The position numbers and the translations under genes were made by a program. This document shows positions 1-5,475 of a stretch of 8,793 bases of DNA, piece by piece. The stretch is from assembly GCA_025935655.1 (NCBI GenBank), contig JAICUV010000139.1, positions 1 to 8,793 on the forward strand. Reading direction: 5' to 3'. Positions within the stretch are counted from its first letter, which is position 1. The number at the start of each line of letters is the position of its first letter. The DNA comes from Chloroflexota bacterium (GTDB lineage Bacteria; Chloroflexota; Limnocylindria; Limnocylindrales; CSP1-4). Under the pieces are notes generated by a model that worked only from the letters and a program-made list of their open reading frames with translations, did not search any database and was not told the origin of the DNA.

Positions 1-297
1 GACCGGGCGATGTTGGCGTCGTCGTCGTCGGCGTCGGTCCGGATCCCGTCGAATGAGACCATCCACGGCATCGACCGGTCACAGAACGCCGTGGCGTCGG
101 GAGGGACGGCCGCGGTCGCACCGCCGAAGTTCCAGATGGACGACAGGCTGTTGGGCGACGGTGGCGCGGCGTTGCGGGCGGCGACCGTATCGATCGCCTC
201 GTCCGACAGGCCCGAGAGGTAGCGGCTCTTCCAGTAGCAGCGGTGCGCGCCGAACGGGATCACCGTGTCGAACAGCTGCTGGACCTCGACGTACGCG
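1..297 (-). pseudogene. FAD-linked oxidoreductase (BBE-type), C-terminal fragment, truncated at its N-terminal side
   Basis: About 99 codons are open on the minus strand and continue past the left edge. The translation reads like the C-terminal berberine-bridge (BBE) part of an FAD-linked oxidase of the glycolate-oxidase/berberine-bridge-like superfamily: a YVEVQQLFD segment, then CYWKSRYLSGLSDEAID, then a WNFGGATAAVPPDATAF segment and an acidic DADDDDAN stretch before the edge. Intact members are about 450-480 aa and carry an N-terminal FAD-binding (PCMH) domain. None of that is present here: recognisable similarity stops just before YVEV at about 297, where a plus-strand AraC-type coding segment begins. 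The frame stays open only to a stop codon at 471-473, and residues upstream of YVEV do not look like the family. I therefore read this as the 3' remnant of a broken gene. Whether its C-terminus is intact lies outside the window. The family assignment is by motif memory only. Confidence 0.72.
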
Positions 298-606
298 GTC
301 GCGAACCCGGTGACGGCGATGACGGAACGGTCCGGGCTGACACCGCGCACCTTCGCCCGGCGCTTCCGTGCCGCGACCGGTCGGCGTCCCATGGAGTACG
401 TCCACGAGATCCGGATGGAGGCGGCGCGCCGTCGCATCGAGGAAGGCGCAGCGGCGCTCGACGATGTCGGCTACGACGTCGGCTACGAGGACCCGACGTT
501 CTTCCGGCGCCTGTTCAAGCGGACGACGGGCCTCACGCCGGCTGCGTACCGGCGCAAGTACGCCTCGATCTTGACGGCACCGGTGGGCGCCCACGCCGTC
601 GCCTAG
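292..606 (+). pseudogene. GlxA/AraC-type transcriptional regulator, C-terminal DNA-binding fragment
   Basis: From the Tyr codon at 292 to the TAG at 604-606 the frame encodes a complete AraC-type double helix-turn-helix. The first HTH is NPVTAMTERSGLTPRTFARR followed by FRAATGRRPMEYV. The linker helix is RMEAARRRIE. The second HTH carries the hallmark VGYEDPTFFRRLFKRTTGLTP and ends with AAYRRKYA. The wording matches GlxA-like regulators, which are about 320 aa with an N-terminal DJ-1/PfpI-like sensor domain. That domain is absent: in-frame stops lie at 220-222 and 235-237, and the stretch before 292 instead encodes an FAD-oxidase remnant on the other strand. A short protein could still start at GTG 265 or ATG 319 and keep most of the DNA-binding part, but neither start shows a good ribosome binding site. 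I judge it a truncated, probably non-functional gene. A free DNA-binding domain acting as a competitor remains possible. Confidence 0.8.
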
Positions 607-835
607 CCCGGATCATCCGCGACGGGTGCCCACTCCCGCGTCGCCCGGACCGGGTCCACCGGCACCCGAACTCGTGACACCTGGCCGCGGCCCTGATGGG
701 TGCCGCAGACATACAGCTATCGCACCGCGCTGATCGTCGACCGGTGGCTGGTGCTCCTCGCGCCGTTCACGAGCTCGCCCACGCCGTCTACCGGCCGGTG
801 GCGCTGTTGTTCGTCGCCTTCACAGGAGCACGGCC

Positions 836-1324
836 ATGACCGACACCATGCAGCAGATCGCGCACCAGCACCACGAGCGAATCACGACCCACCTGGACGC
901 GATGCCCGGGGTGGCGGACCGCCTGCTCCATGCCCCCCAGCACGAGGTCCGAGCGGCGCTCGCGTCGGTCCGGACGTTCCTCGACGTCACGCTCCTTCCG
1001 CACGTGGAGGCCGCCGAGGCCACGATCTACCCCGAGCTGGAGCGCATGTTCCAGAACCGCCACTCGATGAGCGCCATGCGGCGCGAGCACGACGAGGTCC
1101 GCCGCCTGGTGCGCGAGTTCGATCGCCTGGACGACCAGCTCCAGGGTGAGCCGGTCACGCTCTCGCGGACGCTCGGCGTCCGGCGCGTCATGTTCCAGCT
1201 GTTCGCGCTGGTCAAGGTCCACCTCGCCGAGGAGGAGACCTACGCCCGGATGATCGACCGCGGTGTGACCGACGACATCGCGGCGGTTCTCGCCGCGGGC
1301 CTCGAGCATCCGATCGCACGCTGA
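836..1324 (+). CDS. Hemerythrin HHE domain-containing protein
   Basis: This 162-aa all-helical soluble protein starts at ATG 836, with AGGAG at 824-828 placed 7 nt upstream. The spaced His/Glu pattern is that of hemerythrin-like (HHE cation-binding) proteins: His12/His13 and His19 in helix 1, His56 with Glu58/Glu61 in the LPHVEAAEATIYPELE helix, His85 in RREHDEVRRLV, and His129 with Glu132-Glu134 in KVHLAEEETYARMI. These are the expected ligands of a non-haem di-iron centre that binds O2 or reacts with NO or peroxide. The exact ligand set cannot be fixed by eye. The length is usual for a single-domain member and there is no signal peptide or fused domain. It stands alone, downstream of the broken AraC fragment and convergent with the metalloid operon. 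A role in oxygen or nitric-oxide handling, or in iron storage or sensing, is inference from the family. Confidence 0.88.
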   Translation: MTDTMQQIAHQHHERITTHLDAMPGVADRLLHAPQHEVRAALASVRTFLDVTLLPHVEAAEATIYPELERMFQNRHSMSAMRREHDEVRRLVREFDRLDDQLQGEPVTLSRTLGVRRVMFQLFALVKVHLAEEETYARMIDRGVTDDIAAVLAAGLEHPIAR

Positions 1325-1397
1325 CCGCGGTGCGGGAGGTGCTGGGCGTGATGCTCCTCCGTCGTGGTGCGGAGGTCCCGGAGCGTCCCGTCGACGG

Positions 1398-1790
1398 TCA
1401 CTGGGTCGGCGCTCCCGCGGCCACCAGGTCGGCCATCGCCCCGCCGTCCACGATGTCGCCGAAGCCCGCCTTGGCCATCTGCTCCGCCGCGAGCGCGCTG
1501 CGTCGCCCGGAGTGGCAGTAGACGAGGTAGGCGCCGGCCGGGTCCAGGGCGCCGAGCTGCGCGGCGAAGCCGGGGGCCTCCACGTCCAGGTTCCGCGCGC
1601 CGGCGACGTGCCCGGCCGCGAACTCGGCGGGCGTGCGCACGTCGAGCACGGTGCGCGTACCCAGCATGCCGACGGCCGTGGCGGCGTCGACCTTCGTCAC
1701 GGCCGGACCCGCGGACGAGCCGCAGCCGACGAGGACGACGAGCAGGAGGCCCAGCACGACCCGTGTCGCGAGGCGCGTCACGGCGGTCAC
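1398..1790 (-). CDS. Rhodanese-like domain lipoprotein
   Basis: This 130-aa protein starts at GTG 1790. The GTGA overlaps the TGA stop of the upstream thioredoxin-like gene by 4 nt, so translational coupling is likely. Residues 1-22 form a lipoprotein signal peptide: Arg6/Arg10, a Leu/Val-rich core, and lipobox LVGC with Cys23 as the lipidated residue, followed by a short GSSAGP linker. The rest is one rhodanese domain: LDVRTPAEFAAGHVAGARNL at 49-68, then the active-site loop CHSGRRS at 92-98 with catalytic Cys92, and the usual GF-x-DIVDGG near 109-117. Rhodaneses carry sulfur as a Cys persulfide or act as phosphatase-like or binding modules. The predicted location is the outer face of the cytoplasmic membrane. 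As last gene of the arsR-permease-thioredoxin operon it may handle sulfur or thiol chemistry linked to transport. The sulfur donor and acceptor are unknown. Confidence 0.88.
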   Translation of the reverse strand: MTAVTRLATRVVLGLLLVVLVGCGSSAGPAVTKVDAATAVGMLGTRTVLDVRTPAEFAAGHVAGARNLDVEAPGFAAQLGALDPAGAYLVYCHSGRRSALAAEQMAKAGFGDIVDGGAMADLVAAGAPTQ

Positions 1791-2023
1791 TCGCGCAGCC
1801 AGGCCGCGATCGTCCACGACGTGGGGACCTTGCCCACCGACACGACCGTGCCGTCGATGACCAGGCCTGGCGTGCTCATGACGCCCCGGCTGGCGATCTC
1901 CGCGTAGTCGGTCACGTGGCGGATCTCGGCCGCCACGCCGGCCTGCGCGACGGCCTCGCGCGCGTTCGCCTCCAGCTTCTGGCAGTTGCTGCACCCGGGG
2001 CCGAGGACCTCGATGACCTTCAT
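1787..2023 (-). CDS. Small thioredoxin-like redox-active disulfide protein
   Basis: This 78-aa cytoplasmic protein of the small thioredoxin-like type (redox-active disulfide protein 2 / Thioredoxin_3) has the family-typical start MKVIEVLGPGCSNCQ. The redox motif is Cys11-Ser-Asn-Cys14, and the cis-proline loop is STPGLVIDG with Pro52 before strand 3. The C-terminal helix SWTIAAWLRE completes a compact thioredoxin fold, and the length is normal for the family. The chosen ATG (2023) has GGAG at 2033-2036 with a 9-nt spacer. An in-frame ATG at 2071 would overlap the permease stop (ATGA) and add 16 residues (MTRELHVDASQLENHA). Both starts may be used. Such proteins are often encoded beside ArsP/DUF318 permeases. 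A plausible role is reducing the substrate, or delivering electrons or substrate to the permease. The downstream rhodanese gene overlaps by 4 nt (GTGA). Confidence 0.88.
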   Translation of the reverse strand: MKVIEVLGPGCSNCQKLEANAREAVAQAGVAAEIRHVTDYAEIASRGVMSTPGLVIDGTVVSVGKVPTSWTIAAWLRE

Positions 2024-2067
2024 GGCGTGGTTCTCCAGTTGAGACGCATCGACGTGGAGCTCGCGCG

Positions 2068-3108
2068 TCATCGCGCGAGCCAGTTGAACAGGTAGCCGAT
2101 GACCACGATCCCGGACGCGACGATCGCCACGAACGTCGCCAGCAGGCGCGGCTTCATGACCTTGCGCAGGATCACCATCTCCGGCAGCGACAGGGCCGTG
2201 ATGGCCATCATGAACGCGAGCGCGGAGCCGACCGGGAGGCCCTTGCCCAGGAGCGCCTCGATGATCGGGATGGTGCCCGCGGCGTTGCTGTACAGCGGGA
2301 CGCCGAGGGCCACGAGCGCCGGGACCGCGAGCGGGTTGCCCGGACCGCCGATCTGGACGACGAGCTCGGTGGGCACGAAGCCGTGGATCAGCGCGCCGAC
2401 GCCGATGCCGACGATGACGTAGGGCCAGACGCGCCCGACGATGTCCAGCGTGGATCGCCAGGCGTCGTGGAGGCGGTCGCTCATGGTGGGCTTGAACGCA
2501 GCCGCCACCGAGCCGGCGCGGACCTTCCAGACGTAGTCCTCGACGTAGCGCTCCAGGCCGAGACGGCCGATGAGCAGCCCGGCGAACACGGCGACGACGA
2601 GTCCCGCGACCACGTAGGCGATCGTCAGCTCCGGTCCCACGAGACCCCACAGCAGGACGATCGCGACCTCGTTGACCATCGGGGACGCGACGAGGAACGC
2701 GAACGTCACGCCGAGCGGCACGCCCGCCTCGAGGAAGCCGATGAACAGCGGGACGGCGGAGCAGGAGCAGAACGGCGTGACGATCCCGAACCCGGCCGCG
2801 GCCACGGTTCCGACGGCCGCGTTCCGGCCCGCCAGCGCGCTCCGCACGCGCTCGGGCGAGACGAACGAGCGCATGAACGACACGAGCGTGACGATGCCCG
2901 TGAGCAGCAGCAGGACCTTGGGCACGTCGTACAGGAAGAAGGCCACGGCCTGGCCGAGCTGCGATGCCGGGTCGAGGCCCAGGACGTCGAACGCGATCCA
3001 CGTCGAGGCCGGGAGCGCGAGGAACCACGCCACGAGCCACAGCGCCGATGTGACGAGGACCGTCAGCCACAGCGGGACGTGGAGGCGGGGAACCGCGAGG
3101 GTCGTCAT
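2068..3108 (-). CDS. ArsP-like permease (DUF318 family), probable (organo)arsenical or thiophilic-metalloid efflux
   Basis: This 346-aa polytopic membrane protein starts at ATG 3108, whose ATGA overlaps the arsR stop. The sequence shows a membrane segment at about 12-32, further ones at about 51-79 and 100-112, and the family's signature block TPFCSCSAVPLFIGFLEAG at 111-129 followed by ASPMVNEVAI (141-150). A second, degenerate half-repeat follows at about 268-310 (GVPLYSNAAGTIPIIEALLG, then LSLPEM). A cytoplasmic stretch (about 181-222) separates the two halves. This is the permease family that includes ArsP, shown in other bacteria to export trivalent organoarsenicals. Cys114 and Cys116 (C-S-C) are the obvious thiophilic ligands. 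The length is normal. The neighbours, a Cys-X-Cys ArsR upstream and a CxxC thioredoxin-like protein downstream, support metalloid efflux, but the substrate is inferred. Many family members remain annotated only as permease. Confidence 0.9.
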   Translation of the reverse strand: MTTLAVPRLHVPLWLTVLVTSALWLVAWFLALPASTWIAFDVLGLDPASQLGQAVAFFLYDVPKVLLLLTGIVTLVSFMRSFVSPERVRSALAGRNAAVGTVAAAGFGIVTPFCSCSAVPLFIGFLEAGVPLGVTFAFLVASPMVNEVAIVLLWGLVGPELTIAYVVAGLVVAVFAGLLIGRLGLERYVEDYVWKVRAGSVAAAFKPTMSDRLHDAWRSTLDIVGRVWPYVIVGIGVGALIHGFVPTELVVQIGGPGNPLAVPALVALGVPLYSNAAGTIPIIEALLGKGLPVGSALAFMMAITALSLPEMVILRKVMKPRLLATFVAIVASGIVVIGYLFNWLAR

Positions 3109-3440
3109 GCGAGGATGTCCTCGAGCGCGGCCCTGGCCCGGGCGACGGCCGCCTCGTCGCGCTCGTAGTACTGGAACCGGCCGTTGGTCTCGTGCCGGAT
3201 CGCCCGCACGAGACCCGCTTCGCGGAGCTTCGCGAGGTGGTTGCTGACGTTGTTCTCGCGCTCGCCGAGCGCGGCCGCGATCTCGCACACGCAGTGCGGG
3301 CCGTCGCGGAGCAGCCGCATCACGGCGGCGCGTGTCCGGTCGGCGAGGAGCGCGGCGGCAGCCTGTGCCTCGTCGACGTCGGGCGCCTCGAGGTCCAGTC
3401 GCGGAAGGGCGATCACGGGAAGGTGGGAACCGGTGGACAT
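3105..3440 (-). CDS. ArsR/SmtB-family metalloregulatory repressor
   Basis: This 111-aa winged-helix regulator has a flexible N-terminus (1-22), then ALLADRTRAAVMRLLRDGPHCVCEIAAALG, the recognition helix region NNVSNHLAKLREAGLVRA and the wing NGRFQYYERD (86-95). Cys50-Val-Cys52 in CVCEI sits at the classic ArsR alpha-3 inducer site (compare ELCVCDL in E. coli ArsR), pointing to As(III)/Sb(III) or similar thiophilic ions. The third Cys of the E. coli site is not visible. It is the first gene of the operon and its stop overlaps the permease ATG. Start choice is open. ATG 3440 gives a normal-length protein but has no clear ribosome binding site. ATG 3509, in frame, has GGAGGG at 3514-3519 and would add 23 residues. 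I prefer 3440 because the added codons have visibly lower third-position GC and cover the candidate operator and divergent promoter region. Confidence 0.88.
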   Translation of the reverse strand: MSTGSHLPVIALPRLDLEAPDVDEAQAAAALLADRTRAAVMRLLRDGPHCVCEIAAALGERENNVSNHLAKLREAGLVRAIRHETNGRFQYYERDEAAVARARAALEDILA

Positions 3441-3479
3441 CTCACCGTCGAATGTGTCACCGATGGCTGAGATGTCCAC
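3433..3479. promoter_or_regulatory. Candidate ArsR operator: perfect 12-bp inverted repeat between arsR and the peroxiredoxin gene
   Basis: GTGGACATCTCA at 3433-3444 is the exact reverse complement of TGAGATGTCCAC at 3468-3479, with 23 nt between the arms. The 35-bp centre-to-centre distance is slightly over three helical turns. A partial third copy (GTGGACA, 3520-3526) lies near the start of the divergent peroxiredoxin gene. The left arm overlaps the preferred arsR start codon, so a bound repressor could block both transcription and early elongation. Long inverted repeats near their own start are typical of ArsR-family autoregulation, but this sequence is not a textbook ArsR box, so the function is inferred. 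I could not find convincing -35/-10 hexamers on either strand. Confidence 0.5.
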
Positions 3480-3545
3480 GGGCCGCCCGTCACCAAGACC
3501 CGGGCCCATGGCACCCTCCGTGGACACAGTGATGAGGATGCGCAC

Positions 3546-4214
3546 ATGAGCGATGACGTCGAGCAGTTGATCGCGGTCGCGGAGGATCGCTGGAAGGCCG
3601 CCTGGGCGACGGGGCCCACGCGGCTCCGGTGGACGACGCTGCCGCCGCAGCTCGGCGACCCCGCCCCGGACGCGACGCTGCCCGACCACGAGGGTCGCCG
3701 GGTCACCCTGTCGAGCCTGTGGGCGGAGCGTCCGCTGCTCGTCCTGTTCTGGCGCCACTTCGGGTGCTCGTGCGGGATGGACCGTGCGGCCCGGCTGCGC
3801 ACCGAGCTCGCGGACTACCGCGCCGGGGGCGGCGACGTCGTGATCGTCGGACAGGGCGAGCCCGCCCGCGCGGCGCGCTACCGCGAACGCCAGCGGCTCG
3901 AGGTGCCGATCCTCGCCGACCCGGACCGGGCCGTGTACCAGGCGTACGGCCTGCTCCAGGGGACGACGGCCCAGGTCCTGTTCGACGCGGACGACCCGTT
4001 CCTCCGCTGCGACCTCGAGGCGGGCATGGGCCTCTCGGCCTCACGCCACGGGACCGACCGTGCGCTGGTCGACGACCCGTGGCAGCTCCCCGGGGAGTTC
4101 GTCGTGGGGACGGACGGCGTCATCGTCCACGCCCACCGCTACGGCTGGTGCGAGGACTATCCCGACCCGCGGGTCCACGTCGCGGCCATCCGCGGGGCCG
4201 CCGGACAGCTGTAG
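3546..4214 (+). CDS. Peroxiredoxin-like (AhpC/TSA-type thioredoxin-fold) protein with a Cys-Ser-Cys site
   Basis: This 222-aa soluble protein starts at ATG 3546 with GAGG at 3534-3537, 8 nt upstream. An N-terminal helical stretch (about 1-33) is followed by the redoxin entry LGDPAPDATLPDHEGRRVTL (36-55), strand PLLVLFWRHFGCSCGMDRA with Cys74 and Cys76, a helix to about 92, GGDVVIVGQGEPARAARYRE, then VPILADPDRAVYQAYGL (120-136) and a C-terminal VVGTDGVIVHAHRYG strand pair. This follows the peroxiredoxin-like AhpC/TSA family, where the first Cys attacks peroxide. The usual Cys-x-x-Cys or lone peroxidatic Cys is replaced here by Cys-x-Cys. Further cysteines are Cys155 and Cys202. It is divergent from arsR, with about 105 bp between the preferred start codons. 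Co-regulation with the metalloid operon is plausible. It may detoxify peroxide or reduce an oxidised thiol or arsenical substrate. The true substrate is unknown. Confidence 0.82.
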   Translation: MSDDVEQLIAVAEDRWKAAWATGPTRLRWTTLPPQLGDPAPDATLPDHEGRRVTLSSLWAERPLLVLFWRHFGCSCGMDRAARLRTELADYRAGGGDVVIVGQGEPARAARYRERQRLEVPILADPDRAVYQAYGLLQGTTAQVLFDADDPFLRCDLEAGMGLSASRHGTDRALVDDPWQLPGEFVVGTDGVIVHAHRYGWCEDYPDPRVHVAAIRGAAGQL

Positions 4215-4224
4215 CCGACGCGCG

Positions 4225-4872
4225 TCAGTGCGGCGAGCGGATGAGGCTCGCGCCATCGTCGCGCGCGGCCATGAGCGCGCCCCCGAGCGCGAGCATCCAG
4301 AGCATCGCCGGGTACACGATCATCCGCTCCGTGCCGCCATGCCCGATCGGGCCGAAGGCCGCGGCGTTGCCGCCGTCGCCGATCACCATCAGGCCGGTGA
4401 ACACGAGGCCCGTGACGCCGGCGAGCAGGGAGAGCACCCGCATCGGGCCGCTGACGACGGCGGCGACCGCGAGCGCCTCCAGGTTGAACGCGAGGAACGC
4501 GACGAGCGCGAACAGGCCGTGCGGTCCGCCGCTGTCGAGCGGGAACAGCCCGGCGCCCATGGCCCCGACCCCTGCCACGACGAACAGGGCGAGCACGGCC
4601 CCGCGTCCGTGGGCTCGGGCGAACAGCCAGCCGCCCGCGATGTTGAGCACGCCCACCAGGACGAGCGAGACGTTGAACAGCATCGCCGTCTCGTCGAAGA
4701 CGCCGAGGTCGCTGATCGCGCCGCCGGCGACGTCGTACCCGGGCGCCATCGAGGCACCCAGCATGATCACGGTCATGAACTGCGCGGCGAGCGCGAACAG
4801 CAGCACGCCGGCGGAGCGCAGCTCCGCGGTCGTCGATGCGTGGGCACGGATCGCCGGTCGGGCGACGTCCAT
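4225..4872 (-). CDS. DUF998 family membrane protein
   Basis: This 215-aa integral membrane protein has about six hydrophobic segments (around residues 20-40, 60-82, 88-106, 117-138, 143-164 and 182-202). It matches the DUF998 pattern: MAPGYDVAGGAISDLG after the first segment, then LFNVSLVLVGVLNIAGGW, GPHGLFALVAFLAFNLEAL and a C-terminal ERMIVYPAMLWMLALGGAL. The start at ATG 4872 is set by GGAGGG about 7 nt upstream on the minus strand. An earlier in-frame ATG at 4917 would add 15 arginine-rich residues without a comparable ribosome binding site. Length is usual for the family. The molecular function of DUF998 is not established. It converges on the peroxiredoxin-like gene with a 10-bp gap and is divergent from the GNAT gene, so it appears to be a single-gene unit. 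Confidence 0.87.
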   Translation of the reverse strand: MDVARPAIRAHASTTAELRSAGVLLFALAAQFMTVIMLGASMAPGYDVAGGAISDLGVFDETAMLFNVSLVLVGVLNIAGGWLFARAHGRGAVLALFVVAGVGAMGAGLFPLDSGGPHGLFALVAFLAFNLEALAVAAVVSGPMRVLSLLAGVTGLVFTGLMVIGDGGNAAAFGPIGHGGTERMIVYPAMLWMLALGGALMAARDDGASLIRSPH

Positions 4873-5001
4873 CGGTGGTCCCTCCGTCGGCCGGGCGTCG
4901 CGGCATCGCAGGCGCACACGGGCCCTGCGCCGATCCTCGATCGACGGCCGTCCCGCGGCGAGGGCCGATGCGCCCGAAGCCCACGGGCGACCCGACGTCC
5001 C

Positions 5002-5021
5002 GTACCCTCCCGCTCGGGAGG
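5002..5021 (+). promoter_or_regulatory. Leader element before the GNAT gene: -10-like GTACCCT and a hairpin that includes the ribosome binding site
   Basis: CCTCCC (5006-5011) and GGGAGG (5016-5021) form a perfect 6-bp stem with the 4-nt loop GCTC. The right arm is the ribosome binding site of the acetyltransferase (ATG 5028, 6-nt spacer), so folding would hide it. GTACCCT at 5002-5008 also resembles a TANNNT -10 element. If that is the promoter, the transcript would begin near 5015 and the left arm would not be transcribed, so the two readings exclude each other. No clear -35 hexamer is visible. Confidence 0.3.
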
Positions 5022-5027
5022 CTTGTG

Positions 5028-5456
5028 ATGACGGATCACGTACGGCTCAGCTCCGAGCCCGATGCACCGCCGGCGCGGGTCGCCCGGATCATCGACGCGA
5101 TCGACGCGTGGAACATGGACGTCACCGGGGTGCGGGACTACCGCCCGGTGGCCATCTTCCTGCGCGACGACGATGGCGAGGTCCGGGGCGGCGTCACCGG
5201 TGGCGTGTGGGGCGGGTGGCTCCACGTCGTCGCCCTGTGGGTCGATGAGCCGCTCCGCGGACAGGGCCACGGGCGGGCGCTCCTGCTCGCTGCCGAGGCC
5301 GAGGGGCGGGCGGCGGGAGCGCGACACGCGTTCCTCGAGACGCACACGTTCCAGGCGCCGGGCCTGTACCAGCGCCTGGGGTACGTCATCGTGGGCGAGC
5401 TCCTGGACTACCCGCCGGGCGAGCGCCAGCTCATCCTGCGCAAGGAGCTGGAGTGA
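5028..5456 (+). CDS. GNAT family N-acetyltransferase
   Basis: This 142-aa single-domain acetyltransferase starts at ATG 5028 with GGGAGG at 5016-5021. Visible GNAT elements are strand beta-2/3 (YRPVAIFLRDDDGEVRGGVTGG, about 38-59), beta-4 WLHVVALWVDEPLRGQGHGRAL with the acetyl-CoA pyrophosphate loop R-G-Q-G-H-G-R (77-83), the following helix LLLAAEAEGRAAGA, beta-5 HAFLETHTFQAP (100-111), and the C-terminal LYQRLGYVIVGELLDYP with the typical GLYQRLGY motif (112-119). All parts of a minimal GNAT are present. The AFLETHTFQAPGLY wording resembles small GNATs of unknown acceptor, so the acetylated amine cannot be named. It is divergent from the DUF998 gene across 155 bp and convergent with the next membrane-protein gene with 19 bp between stops. 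That gap contains a 10-nt perfect palindrome (5457-5466). Confidence 0.92.
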   Translation: MTDHVRLSSEPDAPPARVARIIDAIDAWNMDVTGVRDYRPVAIFLRDDDGEVRGGVTGGVWGGWLHVVALWVDEPLRGQGHGRALLLAAEAEGRAAGARHAFLETHTFQAPGLYQRLGYVIVGELLDYPPGERQLILRKELE

Positions 5457-5475
5457 CCCGGCCGGGCCCCCGACG

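Noticed and set aside
18..32. GTC/CGT trinucleotide repeat
   Set aside because: It encodes an Asp run in the FAD-oxidase fragment on the minus strand. It is too short to be a functional repeat array.
79..594. 171-aa minus-strand open frame
   Set aside because: Arg/Pro-rich shadow out of frame with the recognisable FAD-oxidase segment (1-297) and antisense to the AraC HTH. No family features.
607..835. Possible gene remnant between the AraC fragment and the hemerythrin gene
   Set aside because: Short open stretches exist in several frames but none shows a family motif, a consistent codon bias or a usable start. Only a 10-nt palindrome (790-799) and the hemerythrin ribosome binding site are visible.
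1356..1375. Hairpin CCTCCG/CGGAGG with 8-nt loop between convergent hemerythrin and rhodanese genes
   Set aside because: The stem is only 6 bp with no U-run on either strand, too weak to call a terminator, though its place between convergent genes fits one.
1787..3070. 427-aa minus-strand open frame across permease and thioredoxin-like gene
   Set aside because: Only its last 78-94 residues (thioredoxin-like) are meaningful. The rest is an out-of-frame shadow of the permease caused by high GC.
4217..4226. GACGCGCGTC palindrome between the convergent peroxiredoxin and DUF998 genes
   Set aside because: No loop and no U-run. Short GC palindromes are expected by chance at this GC content.
3629..5248. 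539-aa plus-strand open frame
   Set aside because: Shadow of the peroxiredoxin, the DUF998 gene (antisense) and the GNAT gene. It is low-complexity Arg/Pro/Ala sequence without motifs.
5457..5466. CCCGGCCGGG palindrome directly after the GNAT stop
   Set aside because: A perfect palindrome without a loop cannot form a normal terminator hairpin. Chance is plausible in this GC-rich gap.
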